From NCBI GenBank assembly GCA_021414005.1, contig JAIOPH010000019.1, positions 310,001-374,000 of the forward strand: a stretch of 64,000 nucleotides of DNA, written 5' to 3'. The stretch comes from Chthoniobacter sp. GTDB taxonomy: Bacteria > Verrucomicrobiota > Verrucomicrobiia > Chthoniobacterales > Chthoniobacteraceae. The notes under the pieces were generated by a model. That model had not been told where the DNA came from and did no database searches. It saw only the letters and a program-made list of their open reading frames with translations. The position numbers and the translations under genes were made by a program. Positions 1 through 8,848 of the stretch are shown in pieces (position 1 is the stretch's first letter; the number at the start of each line of letters is the position of its first letter).

Positions 1-556
1 AGTCGCTAATGATCTCCATCACTCTCGCATAGCACTCCGGGCAAACCACCGGCTCGATTATCGGCAGCTCTGCTTCGCCGGTCAGGTGGAGGTATTCCAT
101 CGCCGCCTCCACTTCGAACCACTTGTCCACGCCCACGCTCACTTTGTCGCACCAACTGCAGACCATCAGGTGCCGCGCCGTCCGCGGAGTGTCTCGGTCA
201 AACAGCCGCTGGGCGATTCGCGGCTTTGAGGCCAGCAGCACCGTCTTGAATTCGACGTTCCCATCCGCCAACAGCGTTACGGTCATCTCGATCAACCGGC
301 GGCGTTCCGGCGCGTCGCAACGCAGCACGAGATCCGTCGTCGGCCCGGAACGCACGTGCGCCAGCACGGCCTCGTAAAGCTCCCGCGTCGGCTCATCGGT
401 GATGAAATCCCACAGCGAGCGTCCCTTCACATACTCCGGCGTTAGACCATCGCCATGATTCTTCAGCGCGAAGTCCACCCATTCCGAACTGACCGTCAGC
501 AAATGATCCTGTGGGTCGATGGTGTAGGAAATTTCGGTGAAATCTTGCGTGGCCAT
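1..556 (-). CDS. PAS-like sensor-type protein with Cys pairs, C-terminus cut by window edge
   Basis: Reading leftwards from an ATG at 556 the frame stays open to base 1, giving about 185 residues of an incomplete protein. The first ~110 residues look like a PAS-type fold (start MATQDFTEISYTIDP, then a WDFITDEPTRELYEAVL stretch typical of PAS helices). Near the visible end are two cysteine pairs, CSWC (about residue 133) and CPEC (about 171), which could bind a metal. The function is not known. It starts about 145 bases from the divergent methyltransferase gene, so the two may share an intergenic promoter region. The PAS assignment is by eye and tentative. Confidence 0.6.
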   Translation of the reverse strand, partial: MATQDFTEISYTIDPQDHLLTVSSEWVDFALKNHGDGLTPEYVKGRSLWDFITDEPTRELYEAVLAHVRSGPTTDLVLRCDAPERRRLIEMTVTLLADGNVEFKTVLLASKPRIAQRLFDRDTPRTARHLMVCSWCDKVSVGVDKWFEVEAAMEYLHLTGEAELPIIEPVVCPECYARVMEIISD

Positions 557-701
557 ATTCCGGTTGGGTGATTCGTAACGACACCGAGGCTAGGAGTGGC
601 CAGTGCCGCCTACAAGCACGGATCCAGAGGGCGGCACGCACCGCGCGAGTGAGACTCAGGTCGTTGACTTCGCCCGGGCGGCTTTTACGGTCTGCGCCCT
701 T

Positions 702-1871
702 ATGGCCGGACTCGTTATCAAACCCCGCTCACGCATTTTGCATGGCCACGATTGGCTATATTCGAGCGAGGTGCTGAAGGCGTTTGGCTCGCCGCAGGAT
801 GGCGATGTGGTGTCGCTGAAGGATGGGCAGGACCGGCTGCTGGGATCGGCGATTTTCAACAGCAAGTCGCAGATCGTCGCGCGCCGGTTTTCGCGGCAGC
901 GGCAGGATCTCGACATGGAGTTTTTCACGCGGCGCATTCGGCTGGCGGTGGAGTATCGCGCGCGGCGCGGACTCGATCCGCGGCTGGCGCGAATGGTGTG
1001 GAGCGAAAGCGACGGGCTCCCGGGCTTGATCGTGGATCGCTACGGCGACCATCTCGTGCTGCAGACGCTGACGCTGGCGATGGACCAGCGGAAGGCGCTC
1101 ATCGTGGACGCGCTGCGGGCGGTGCTGGAGCCGCGCTCGATCATCGAGCGCAACGACGCGCCGGTGCGCAAGGCGGAGGGACTGGAGTTGGTAACCGGCG
1201 TGCTTTTTGGCGAAGCACCCGGGCCGTTCGTGGTGAGCATCGCGGGACTGGAGTTTGAACTCGATTTGAGTCACGGGCAGAAGACCGGTTTCTACCTCGA
1301 CCAAGTGCCGAACTACGCCGGGGTCGCAGCGCATGCGAAGGGACGCACGGTGCTGGACTGCTTCGCGAATCAGGGCGCCTTTGCGCTGGCCTGCGCGCAG
1401 GCCGGAGCCGCGAGCGTGCAGGCCGTGGAGGTGAGCGGCGAATGCGTGGATCTGGTGAAAAAGAACGCCGCCCGCAACGGCCTCGCGGTGGAGGCCCACG
1501 CGGCGAACGTCTTCGACTTTCTCCACGACCTGGAGCGGCAGAATGCGCGGTTTGATTTGATCATCCTCGATCCTCCGTCGTTCACGAAATCGAAAGGCAA
1601 GCTGGGCGACGCCATGCGCGGATATAAGGAAATCCACCTCCGCGCGCTGAAGCTGCTGAATCCCGATGGACTGCTGGCAACCTTCTGCTGCTCGCATCAT
1701 GTGAGCCGGGAGATTTTTCTCGAAGTCATCAACGAGGCGGTGGTGGATGCGAAGAAATCGCTGCGGCAAATCGCGACGTTTTCGCAAGGTGCGGATCATC
1801 CGATCGTCACGACGCTTCCGGAGACGGAGTATTTGAAAGGCTGGCTGTTTGAGCTGATGCCGGGGAGGTGA
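702..1871 (+). CDS. rlmI: RlmI-type class I SAM-dependent rRNA cytosine methyltransferase
   Basis: A 389-residue protein, close to the usual ~396 of RlmI, which makes m5C in 23S rRNA. An N-terminal PUA-like part (residues ~1-75, including LHGHDWLYSSEV) precedes a Rossmann domain with SAM motif I VLDCFANQGAF (~216) and catalytic-loop-like motif ILDPPSFTKSKG (~286). A CCSHH stretch follows near the end, as in the family. The frame is open upstream to 603, but the ATG at 702 gives the conserved N-terminus (MAGLVIKPRSRILHGH). It stands alone, followed after ~37 bases by a permease-like gene. The family call is strong; the exact rRNA target is inferred from homology by eye. Confidence 0.85.
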   Translation: MAGLVIKPRSRILHGHDWLYSSEVLKAFGSPQDGDVVSLKDGQDRLLGSAIFNSKSQIVARRFSRQRQDLDMEFFTRRIRLAVEYRARRGLDPRLARMVWSESDGLPGLIVDRYGDHLVLQTLTLAMDQRKALIVDALRAVLEPRSIIERNDAPVRKAEGLELVTGVLFGEAPGPFVVSIAGLEFELDLSHGQKTGFYLDQVPNYAGVAAHAKGRTVLDCFANQGAFALACAQAGAASVQAVEVSGECVDLVKKNAARNGLAVEAHAANVFDFLHDLERQNARFDLIILDPPSFTKSKGKLGDAMRGYKEIHLRALKLLNPDGLLATFCCSHHVSREIFLEVINEAVVDAKKSLRQIATFSQGADHPIVTTLPETEYLKGWLFELMPGR

Positions 1872-1874
1872 AAG

Positions 1875-1908
1875 GAGAAACTCGAAATCCGAATATCGAG
1901 TTTTCCCC
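1875..1908. repeat. Short palindromic repeat with CGAAATCCGAATATCGA core
   Basis: The spacer before the gene at 1909 holds the 17-nt core CGAAATCCGAATATCGA (1883-1899), flanked by AAACTCGA/TCGAGTTT arms. The same core forms the inverted repeats around the four-helix-bundle gene at 10204-10231 and 10640-10667. Confidence 0.6.
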
Positions 1909-3612
1909 ATGACTTCTCCGCGCTTCTTTCGCCTGCTCGTCTGGGTGCATTGGCGGAGCTTTCTCGCACGGATGCGCGGACTGCGGCGGGAGGCACCGCT
2001 GCTACCGGTGGTGCTCGGGGTGTTCGTGCTGTGCTATCTCGCGGTGGGTTACTGGCTGTTCCACTCGGGGCTGAATTACCTGCATCATTTTCCGCTCGTC
2101 GGCTCGCTACTTTCACAGCGCATCCTCTACCTGATCTTCGGTTTCTTTTTTGTGATGCTGGTTTTTTCCAACCTCATCATCGGCTACTCCACGCTCTTCA
2201 AGAGCCGCGAGACAACGTGGCTGCTCTCGCTCCCGGTGGCGCACCGGAACATTTACCGGTGGAAATTTCTGGAGGCGCTCGTGGTGTCGAGCTGGGCGCT
2301 GGTTTTTTTAAGCACGCCGCTGATGCTGGCCTACGGTCGCGTGCATGAAGTGCCCGCGGCATTCTACGCGCAGATCGCGGCGGCCTATCTGCCTTTTGTG
2401 GTGCTGCCGGCGCTGGCGGGTTCGTGGATCATCGTACTGCTCGTGCGAGTCCTCGCGCGGCGCTGGGTGAAAAGGACGGTGCTGCTGCTCGCGGTCGCGC
2501 TGGTGCTGCTGCTGGTTTTCGGGATCAAGCCGGTGACGGCCGCCGATGCCGCAGCGCAGCAGGATGTTTTGTCGTTCGATCAACTTCTGCGGCACACGCG
2601 GGTCAGCCTGAACCCATTTCTCCCGAGCGCGTGGCTCGCGCAGGCCGTGCTCTCTTGGAGCGAAGGCATCGGTCGGCAGGGCGCGTTCTTTTTCCTGCTG
2701 CTGCTCAGTCACGCACTCATGGGACTGCTCGTCGGGTTCGAGTGGGTGGGCCGACTTTTCTACGGGAGCTGGAGCATGGCGCTCAGCTCGCGGGCCGAGC
2801 GTTTCCAGCGCGAGGCGGAGGCCAAACGGACGCTCGAACGACGGCGCTCACTGCTCGAATGGGCCACCGATTGGCTGCGCCCGCTGTCGCCGCCGGCGGC
2901 GGCGTTGGTGCTGAAAGACGCGCGGCTTTTCTGGCGCGATCCGGCGCAGTGGATTCAGTTCATGATCTTCTTCGGGCTGCTCTGCATCTACGTGCTGAAC
3001 CTCCGCAACGTGACCTTCAATTTTCAAAATCCGTTTTGGGAGACAATGATTTCGCACCTCAATCTGGCGGCGTCCGCGCTCACCCTTTCCACGCTGACCA
3101 CGCGCTTCGTCTTCCCGCAGTTTTCGCTGGAGGGCCGCCGCCTCTGGATCCTCGGGCTCGCGCCTTTCGGTCTGCGCAAGGTGCTGCTGCAAAAATTTTG
3201 GATGAGCTGTCTCGGCTCGATGGCGATCACCGTGAGTCTGATGATTGTCTCCAGCGTGATGCTGCATCTCCCGTGGTCGCAGGTGGCGTTTTTCGCGGCG
3301 GCGATCGGACTGATGAGCGCGTCGCTGAGCGGGTTGGCCGTCGGACTCGGCGCGCTCTTTCCGAATTTCAAGGAGGACAACCCCAGCAAAATTGTGAGCG
3401 GCTTTGGCGGCACGCTCTGCCTCGTGGTGAGCTTTAGTTACATCGCCGCCTTCGTCGCCCTCACGGCGGTGCCGGACATTCGCCGCGTAGCCCCGCAGAG
3501 CGTGGCGCTTTCGGATGGTGCGACTCTGTCCGTCGCGGTCGTGCTCAGCCTCGGAGTTTTGCTTTTTCCGCTGCTCACCGCGATGCGGCGCGTGAAAAAT
3601 CTGGAAATCTGA
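1909..3612 (+). CDS. Multi-pass membrane protein, ABC-2-type exporter permease-like
   Basis: 567 residues with many hydrophobic segments (for example ~35-55, 75-105, 125-150, 160-210, 255-275, and a cluster from ~350 to 560). Composition and spacing resemble ABC-2/ABC exporter permeases (motif SRETTWLLSLPVAHRNIYRWKF in the cytoplasmic loop near residue 100, written here only in part: TTWLLSLPV). No ATP-binding partner lies next to it, so a separately encoded ATPase would be needed. Basic residues cluster at the start. The start is the first ATG, 37 bases after the methyltransferase stop. Substrate unknown; it could also be a non-transport membrane protein of similar topology. Confidence 0.6.
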   Translation: MTSPRFFRLLVWVHWRSFLARMRGLRREAPLLPVVLGVFVLCYLAVGYWLFHSGLNYLHHFPLVGSLLSQRILYLIFGFFFVMLVFSNLIIGYSTLFKSRETTWLLSLPVAHRNIYRWKFLEALVVSSWALVFLSTPLMLAYGRVHEVPAAFYAQIAAAYLPFVVLPALAGSWIIVLLVRVLARRWVKRTVLLLAVALVLLLVFGIKPVTAADAAAQQDVLSFDQLLRHTRVSLNPFLPSAWLAQAVLSWSEGIGRQGAFFFLLLLSHALMGLLVGFEWVGRLFYGSWSMALSSRAERFQREAEAKRTLERRRSLLEWATDWLRPLSPPAAALVLKDARLFWRDPAQWIQFMIFFGLLCIYVLNLRNVTFNFQNPFWETMISHLNLAASALTLSTLTTRFVFPQFSLEGRRLWILGLAPFGLRKVLLQKFWMSCLGSMAITVSLMIVSSVMLHLPWSQVAFFAAAIGLMSASLSGLAVGLGALFPNFKEDNPSKIVSGFGGTLCLVVSFSYIAAFVALTAVPDIRRVAPQSVALSDGATLSVAVVLSLGVLLFPLLTAMRRVKNLEI

Positions 3613-3695
3613 GCGCGGGATTCCTACGCTGCGCACATGTCTTCCCACGCGCGCTTCTCCTTCGGTTTGCTCCCCCTTTTTCTCGTCTGACGATC

Positions 3696-3953
3696 ATGGC
3701 TAAACGCTCTAATCACCTCTCCCAAAATTTGGATCTGCCGCTCGAAGGCAGCGGCGAAAAAAAAGCCGCGGCTCGCGGAAAACCCGGTCGCGTCACCACG
3801 CTGCCGGACTCCCGGACCTACCATGTGGAACTGCCCAAAGCTGCGTTACCCACGCGCGCGGAGCGTCGCCAGGGGCGACTGCTATTTTTCCTGCTGCTCT
3901 TGGCGCTGATCGGCCTTTCCTACGCCCTCTACTACTCGCTCCAGCATGTGTAG
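3696..3953 (+). CDS. Small single-pass membrane protein, hypothetical
   Basis: 85 residues: a charged, Lys/Arg-rich N-terminal half and one hydrophobic C-terminal segment (about residues 61-79, LLFFLLLLALIGLSYALYY). The topology suggests a tail-anchored or single-pass inner-membrane protein. It is convergent with the GYF-like gene on the other strand, whose stop lies 21 bases downstream. No family recognised. Reality as a gene is supported by the ordered layout (soluble part then clean membrane segment), not by homology. Confidence 0.5.
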   Translation: MAKRSNHLSQNLDLPLEGSGEKKAAARGKPGRVTTLPDSRTYHVELPKAALPTRAERRQGRLLFFLLLLALIGLSYALYYSLQHV

Positions 3954-3973
3954 GAGCGGTCAGCCGCCGCTGG

Positions 3974-4495
3974 CTAAAGGGACGCCGCGCGGGTGATCTC
4001 GTCGAGCTTGGCCTCGAGTTTCTCGACCAAGTGTTCCGCCTGCTCGCGCGCCCGGCGCTCTTCCATAAGGATTTCCTCGAGGTCGCGGATGCGCTGCTGC
4101 AGGTTCACCCGGATGCTCGTGCGCACAGGTGCCAGCGACACTTCCTCCTCGGGTTCCGGCGCGAGTCCGGGGATATCCTTGACCGCGTCACTCGATCCGT
4201 CACGGCAGTTCGTGATCGTCGTGTCGCCATTGATTTCGCCCATGAGCAAAAACTCGCGCACGGCACCGATGGTGGTCGGACCGTAAAATTGATCCGGGCT
4301 GACTTCGACCAGGTAATCCATCTGCAACTCGGGCAGCATCGGCGCTTTCAGCCACGTCTTTTCGTCTGTGGAAACCTTGTCCAGCGGCGAAACTTGGGCG
4401 TCCATGGCCCATTCGCGGAGTTGATCGAACGAGATTGGTCCAAAGACGGTGCCGTCGTCGTTTTTCATCAAGAACCAGTGATTAGAATTTTCCAT
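3974..4495 (-). CDS. GYF_2-like (DUF4339) protein with C-terminal coiled coil
   Basis: 173 residues. The N-terminus (HWFLMKNDDGTVFGPISFDQLREW, in part) matches the GYF_2/DUF4339 pattern WY...G..GP.....L..W, and a second, weaker copy with YGPTTIGAVREFL occurs at ~residues 72-100. Residues ~129-168 are Glu/Arg/Leu-rich with heptad-like spacing, a probable coiled coil. It starts one base after the stop of the LysM gene, so the two are probably co-transcribed. GYF_2 domains usually bind proline-rich segments; the LysM neighbour is very proline-rich, so a direct partnership is possible but is inference. Confidence 0.7.
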   Translation of the reverse strand: MENSNHWFLMKNDDGTVFGPISFDQLREWAMDAQVSPLDKVSTDEKTWLKAPMLPELQMDYLVEVSPDQFYGPTTIGAVREFLLMGEINGDTTITNCRDGSSDAVKDIPGLAPEPEEEVSLAPVRTSIRVNLQQRIRDLEEILMEERRAREQAEHLVEKLEAKLDEITRAASL

Positions 4496-4496
4496 A

Positions 4497-5048
4497 TTAG
4501 GGGGTCGGGGGTTTTTCTGCGGTAGTTTCTGCGGGTGGAGCAGTGGGAGTCGAAGAAGCCGCGGGGGCCGGGACTTTCAGCGTCTGCCCGATCTGAAGTT
4601 TGCGGTCGTTGGTGTTCTTGTTCAGCTTCAGCAGATCGGCGAGCGGAACATTATACTGCTTGGCGATCCCGGTCAGTGTCTCCCCTTTGGCCACCACATG
4701 CGAAATCGGCGGCGGAACCGGCACGGCCTTGGGGGCTTCCGGTTCGGGAGCTGGCGCGGCAGGCTTGGTTTCGCGGGGAGCGGCGACCGTTTTCGGGGGG
4801 GCCACGGCGGGCGTCGGCGACGCAGGTTCCGGCGCGGGACGGGCGTCGGCGCGCTCTCTCATGACCTTTCCCAGCTCCGTGAGTTGCTGGCTGAGCGCAT
4901 CAATCTTTTTAGTCTGCATCTGGAGGTCGCGGCGCAATTCGTGAACCTCCTGCGTGAGACCCGAATCGACCGCGTTCGCGGGAACCAACACGGTGCCCAG
5001 CGCAGTGGCGAAACATAAGGCGAGATGACGACGATTCATGTGAAACAA
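4497..5048 (-). CDS. Secreted LysM-domain protein
   Basis: 183 residues: a signal-like N-terminus (hydrophobic ~8-26, ending PANA), a coiled-coil stretch at ~31-66, a Pro/Ala-rich linker at ~70-116, and one LysM domain at ~117-160 (HVVAKGETLTGIAKQYNVP). LysM binds peptidoglycan N-acetylglucosamine, so it probably acts at the periplasmic wall. The start could be the ATG at 5048 or the in-frame ATG at 5039 (MNRRHLAL), which gives a tidier signal peptide. It is first in a two-gene unit with the GYF-like gene and divergent from the amidase at 5233. Confidence 0.75.
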   Translation of the reverse strand: MFHMNRRHLALCFATALGTVLVPANAVDSGLTQEVHELRRDLQMQTKKIDALSQQLTELGKVMRERADARPAPEPASPTPAVAPPKTVAAPRETKPAAPAPEPEAPKAVPVPPPISHVVAKGETLTGIAKQYNVPLADLLKLNKNTNDRKLQIGQTLKVPAPAASSTPTAPPAETTAEKPPTP

Positions 5049-5232
5049 CTCTCACCTTCGTCCGAAACTGGCAAGGCATCAGCGGGGGAAAAAACCCACA
5101 ACTGTCCACGTTCTTGCCTTTCGCGACCCGGCCCGTATCGTTGCGGCATGTCTCACAGGACACCAGCGCCGCACCGTCCGCCTGGACGGGAGCAGGAAAA
5201 CGCGGGCGGGCCAGCCGTTACCGGAGGCCACT

Positions 5233-6126
5233 ATGGACGGCCCTGAACAACTCGATCTCTTTACGCGCAGCGCCGAGCCTGCTACTCCGTCCGCCCCGGA
5301 AATGAAGAACCACTCCACCGCGAAGCTCCGCCGCCACCGTTTTCTCGGGAAACTGGCGCGACCTTGGCGCGTGCAAAATGCCCTGCCCTGCGTGGGACTG
5401 GTGGTTCTGGCGGGTTGCCTGACATTCATCGTGGCCCCCGACGACGAGCCCTCCGCCGAAAGCCGCCTCGCCAGCACGCTCGGCTCGCTGCCCACGGTGG
5501 TCATCGATCCCGGCCACGGTGGCAACGACGACGGCGCTCGCAGCCACGGCCTGCGGGAAAAAGACCTCAGTCTGGACCTCGCCCTGCGCGTGGAAAAACT
5601 TCTGCGCTCCTACAGTTTTCCCGCCGTCCTGACCCGCCGCGAGGACACTTTCATGACGCTGCCCGAGCGCACCGCCGTCGCCAACCGGATTGAAAACGCC
5701 ATTTTCGTCAGCCTTCATTTCAACCACTCGCGAGACAGCAGCGCCACGGGGGTGGAAACATTTTACGCCACCGAGAAAGTCCCACCGGAGAGCAGTTGGG
5801 CGTGGGTCGGTTTCGTATCCAAACCGGAGCCCGTCTCCACCGACATCGGTGCCGACCTCGCGGGCTATATCCAGACCGCGCTGGTCACTCGCACCAACGC
5901 CGCGAACCGCGGCATCAAACAGCGCGAACTTTACGTCGTACGCCACACCCGCTGCCCGGCGGTCCTCGTCGAGGGCGGCTTCCTGAACAACGTGCTCGAC
6001 GCCCGGTTGATCGCCAACGGCGAATACCTCGACCGACTCGCCCAAGCCATTGTCGAAGGCGTGATCACCTATCAGAAAAACCGCCCGCCGCCCGTCGCGC
6101 CTCCGCCAAAGATCGCCGCGCATTGA
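5233..6126 (+). CDS. N-acetylmuramoyl-L-alanine amidase (Amidase_3, AmiC-like)
   Basis: 297 residues. After a cytoplasmic start and one membrane segment (~51-68) comes an Amidase_3 domain. Family zinc ligands and catalytic residues are visible: H95 in DPGHGG, E109 in LREKD, H162 in VSLHFN, and a late Glu in VLVEGGFLNN. It should cleave the amide bond between MurNAc and the stem peptide during wall turnover or cell separation. The peptidoglycan-binding protein gene follows with no spacing (its possible ATG at 6127 abuts this stop), which suggests coupled translation and a joint wall role. Confidence 0.9.
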   Translation: MDGPEQLDLFTRSAEPATPSAPEMKNHSTAKLRRHRFLGKLARPWRVQNALPCVGLVVLAGCLTFIVAPDDEPSAESRLASTLGSLPTVVIDPGHGGNDDGARSHGLREKDLSLDLALRVEKLLRSYSFPAVLTRREDTFMTLPERTAVANRIENAIFVSLHFNHSRDSSATGVETFYATEKVPPESSWAWVGFVSKPEPVSTDIGADLAGYIQTALVTRTNAANRGIKQRELYVVRHTRCPAVLVEGGFLNNVLDARLIANGEYLDRLAQAIVEGVITYQKNRPPPVAPPPKIAAH

Positions 6127-6162
6127 ATGATTGCGCGCCTTGCCGCGTCGGAATCCACCGCG

Positions 6163-6948
6163 ATGAAAAAAACCCTCACCCTACTTCTCACACTGCTGCT
6201 CGCTGCCCCGCTTTTTGCCGACGAGTCGCTGCGCAGCGTGCAGGCGGAGTTGAAAAGTCAGGGCTTTTACTACGGCGACGCCACGGGCCAGACCTCGCCT
6301 GAAACCGCCGCCGCGCTCCGCCGCTACCAAATCCGTCACGGCCTAGAAGTCACCGGCACCGTGAACAAGGAAACCCTCGGCTCGCTCGGCCTCGGCCCCG
6401 CCGTCCGCACCGCCCCGCCCGCCGCCGCGCCGCGTCCCCCGCAAGCCACACCACCACCCGCTCCGAAACCCGAACCGCGTGCCCCGAAACCGCCGCCCGT
6501 CGAGGAGAGCGACCGCGAATTTCTCGAACGCGAACAAGCCCAGCGCCGCACTGCGCCGCCGCCGTCGTATCTTCCCCCGCCCCAGTCGCGCGATCCCGGC
6601 GTGATCCGTCCGCCCGCGCCCAGCGATCCTCCCGGCGACGATTTTCCCGTGCTTTTTGCCCACACGCCCTACGCCAGCGCCCCGCGGCAAGTGCAGCAAC
6701 GCACCCTCCGCGACGCCCAGGCCACCCTCGCCAGCCGTGGCTTCTATCGCGACATCGTGGATGGCTACCCCGGCCCGGCCACGGAGGAAGCGCTGCTCTC
6801 CTATCAGCGCGCCCGCCGTCTTCCGCTCACGGGCCGCCTCGACCTCGAAACCCTCTCCTCTCTCCGTCTCCTCCCTTCCCGCAATTTCACCCGCGAGCCC
6901 GCCTCGCCTCCCACGCAGCGCGTCTATCGCGGCATCTGGGTGAATTAG
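6163..6948 (+). CDS. Secreted protein with two peptidoglycan-binding domains
   Basis: 261 residues from the ATG at 6163, which gives a clean signal peptide (MKKTLTLLLTLLLAAPLFA). An in-frame ATG at 6127 would add 12 residues. Two PG_binding_1-type repeats are visible: one right after the signal (VQAELKSQGFYYGDATG) and one near the C-terminus (AQATLASRGFYRDIVDGYPG), separated by a ~100-residue Pro/Ala-rich linker. No catalytic domain is visible, so it probably docks on the wall. It follows the amidase directly and ends in a 4-base overlap with the convergent RDD gene (6945-6948). Confidence 0.8.
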   Translation: MKKTLTLLLTLLLAAPLFADESLRSVQAELKSQGFYYGDATGQTSPETAAALRRYQIRHGLEVTGTVNKETLGSLGLGPAVRTAPPAAAPRPPQATPPPAPKPEPRAPKPPPVEESDREFLEREQAQRRTAPPPSYLPPPQSRDPGVIRPPAPSDPPGDDFPVLFAHTPYASAPRQVQQRTLRDAQATLASRGFYRDIVDGYPGPATEEALLSYQRARRLPLTGRLDLETLSSLRLLPSRNFTREPASPPTQRVYRGIWVN

Positions 6949-7736
6949 CGCGCGACCTTTTCCACGCTGCGCCCCGGCGCGCTGGCGCGCTGGCGAAAGA
7001 GGATATCCACAACGTTGCGGATGTATTGCTCGTCGGGCATGGCGTCGGTGGCTTCGGGCGGGAAATTGGTGAGCGTTTTAAAATGCTCGGCGAGATCGGC
7101 GAAAAGGCGGACGCGAGCGTCGGGTTCGAGATCATCACGGCGGACGAGCGCCTGGAGGGCGAGGCGGGCTTCCTCGGGCGTGGCGCGCTGGCGGAGCCGG
7201 GCTTCGAGGTGCGGAAACTGTCGGAACGAATTGAATTTTCCCGCGAGGAGCTGATCGAGATCCGGCTCGGCGTGTTTCGGAATGTGGACGACCACGGTAT
7301 TCGCCGCGAGATCGCCGAGCCGCTGCGCGCGCTGGCTCAGCACAGTGGCGAGGCCGCCCACAAGGTAGAAAAATGGCAGCATATCCGCAGCACGCAGCAG
7401 ATTGCGCATCAGAATTTGGTGAGGCTGCAGCCGCAGCCCCTGCGCATCCATCACCCGCAGGCGCATGATCCTTTTGCCCACGGTCTGCCCGCGCCAGGCC
7501 CACTCCGTGACCACGCCGTAGCCGATGGAAACGATGAAATAGGAGATCGTGGAAAGCGCGCCCGCGATGTCGCGGCTGACGATGCTGAGCACGGCGAAGA
7601 CCCTGCCCATCGCCAGCACCAACGCGAGGATCACCGCGAGATCCACGCTCCACGCCATGCAGCGCGCGACAGGGCCGGCGAGCGGGTAGGAGAAAGCGAT
7701 GCCTTCCGGCGTGCGGATGCGCAGTTCGGATTTCAC
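6945..7736 (-). CDS. RDD family membrane protein
   Basis: 263 residues if started at the GTG at 7734-7736, which overlaps the TGA of the SpoIIM gene as GTGA. Longer in-frame starts upstream (to 7898) would run inside that neighbour and are rejected. The N-terminal ~140 residues hold the RDD domain: an Arg in the first membrane segment (AGPVARCMAWSVDLAVIL) and later GQTVGKRIMRLRVMD, the classic TxGK.....V.....G motif. The C-terminal ~100 residues are soluble. RDD proteins are common at the end of MoxR operons; transport or scaffold roles are proposed. Last gene of the MoxR operon. Confidence 0.85.
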   Translation of the reverse strand: MKSELRIRTPEGIAFSYPLAGPVARCMAWSVDLAVILALVLAMGRVFAVLSIVSRDIAGALSTISYFIVSIGYGVVTEWAWRGQTVGKRIMRLRVMDAQGLRLQPHQILMRNLLRAADMLPFFYLVGGLATVLSQRAQRLGDLAANTVVVHIPKHAEPDLDQLLAGKFNSFRQFPHLEARLRQRATPEEARLALQALVRRDDLEPDARVRLFADLAEHFKTLTNFPPEATDAMPDEQYIRNVVDILFRQRASAPGRSVEKVAR

Positions 7737-8758
7737 GCCCGCACCTCCGCCGCGCCGGCCGCGTCCGCATTCTTCCGACCTGAGCTGAGGAACCAGACCA
7801 GCACTGCCAATTCCACGCAGCCAAAAGCGATTTTCACAGCGTACGGGATGACTGGCTGGTGATATTGCGAGAGGAAGGATTCCACAAATCCCGCCCACAC
7901 CAGCATCACCGCGACACCGCCGATGAGCGTGGCGAGATCGGGGCCGAGCGCACGCAGCCGCGCGGTCAGCGGCGCGCGGTCACCGTGGCCGACGAGGGCT
8001 TTGCCGAGCAGCAACCCGCCCTGGCCGGCGATGAGAATGGCGGGAATCTCGATGACGCCGTGCGGCAGCAGCCAGCCGGCGAGGAAGACGCCCTGGCCCG
8101 CGCGAATGTAGTCGAGCCCGATGAGGCCGACGATCACGCCGTTGTAGAAAAGCAGGATGATCGTTCCGATGCCGTAGGTCAGGCCGAGCGCGACCGCCTT
8201 GATGGAGACGCCGATGTTGTTGGCCATGAGATGGCTGGCGAAGCTCGCGTGGACCTCCGAGACGCGATTTTTTTTGCCTGATTCCTCCTCCGCCACGCGT
8301 TGCGCAGGATCGCCAAGATGGTTGGCAAACATCTCGGGCATGATGGCCTCCTTGGCCTCGTCATCGAGCAGCACCGCGAAGCCGCCAAAGAGTACACCGA
8401 CGATCGTGATGATCCACGAGACGTGGAACGCGCCAAGATGCCGGCGAAACACGCGCGGAAACTCCGCGAAGAACCATTGCGCGGGCCGGAAACGGCGTCC
8501 GCGTTCGCGGGTCTCGTGGATCTCGGCGTAGGCGCGCGCGGTGAGCGCTTCGAGGTAGTGCCGCAGCTCGGGCTCGGACGCGAAGGTGGCGATGCGGGCG
8601 AGGTCGGCGGAGATTTTCTGGTAGAGAAAGTGGAAGCGCTTCGCCTCATCGAGCGTGAGCGCGCGGCCCGGCTCGGCCTGGAGCCGGTCGAGGACTTTTT
8701 CCAGCTCCGTCCACGACGGCCGCTCGGCGGTTATGAAGCGCGGGAGGTCGATGATCAT
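7733..8758 (-). CDS. Stage II sporulation protein M (SpoIIM/DUF95) family membrane protein
   Basis: 341 residues. A soluble N-terminal third (to ~110) is followed by several membrane segments, including a GIGTIILLFYNGVIVGLIG stretch and LLPHGVIEIPAILIAGQGG, which carries the H-G-x-x-E signature of the SpoIIM family. Such proteins accompany DUF58 and RDD genes in MoxR loci outside spore-formers, so a sporulation role is not implied. It is translationally coupled to the RDD gene (GTGA). About 90 bases, including short interspersed repeats, separate it from DUF58. Confidence 0.85.
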   Translation of the reverse strand: MIIDLPRFITAERPSWTELEKVLDRLQAEPGRALTLDEAKRFHFLYQKISADLARIATFASEPELRHYLEALTARAYAEIHETRERGRRFRPAQWFFAEFPRVFRRHLGAFHVSWIITIVGVLFGGFAVLLDDEAKEAIMPEMFANHLGDPAQRVAEEESGKKNRVSEVHASFASHLMANNIGVSIKAVALGLTYGIGTIILLFYNGVIVGLIGLDYIRAGQGVFLAGWLLPHGVIEIPAILIAGQGGLLLGKALVGHGDRAPLTARLRALGPDLATLIGGVAVMLVWAGFVESFLSQYHQPVIPYAVKIAFGCVELAVLVWFLSSGRKNADAAGAAEVRA

Positions 8759-8848
8759 GGGAAAATGACGAAGGACGAAGGTGTGAGTGCGGGCGCGGGT
8801 GCGGAATGATTCATTCGGGTTTCAGACTTCGACAACCGTCATCCGTTA
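8757..8848. repeat. Intergenic spacer with ATGACGAA/GAATGA-type short repeats
   Basis: The spacer upstream of the SpoIIM start holds AATGACGAAGGACGAAGG and GGAATGATTCATTCGG, words that recur in the spacers at 11635-11665 and 14855-14955. The start-proximal string CATGGGAAAATGACGA is shared with the moxR spacer. Confidence 0.45.

Noticed and set aside
756..1910. Long minus-strand frame opposite the rRNA methyltransferase
   Set aside because: His/Arg/Leu-rich shadow of a high-GC gene; the plus strand carries the conserved motifs.
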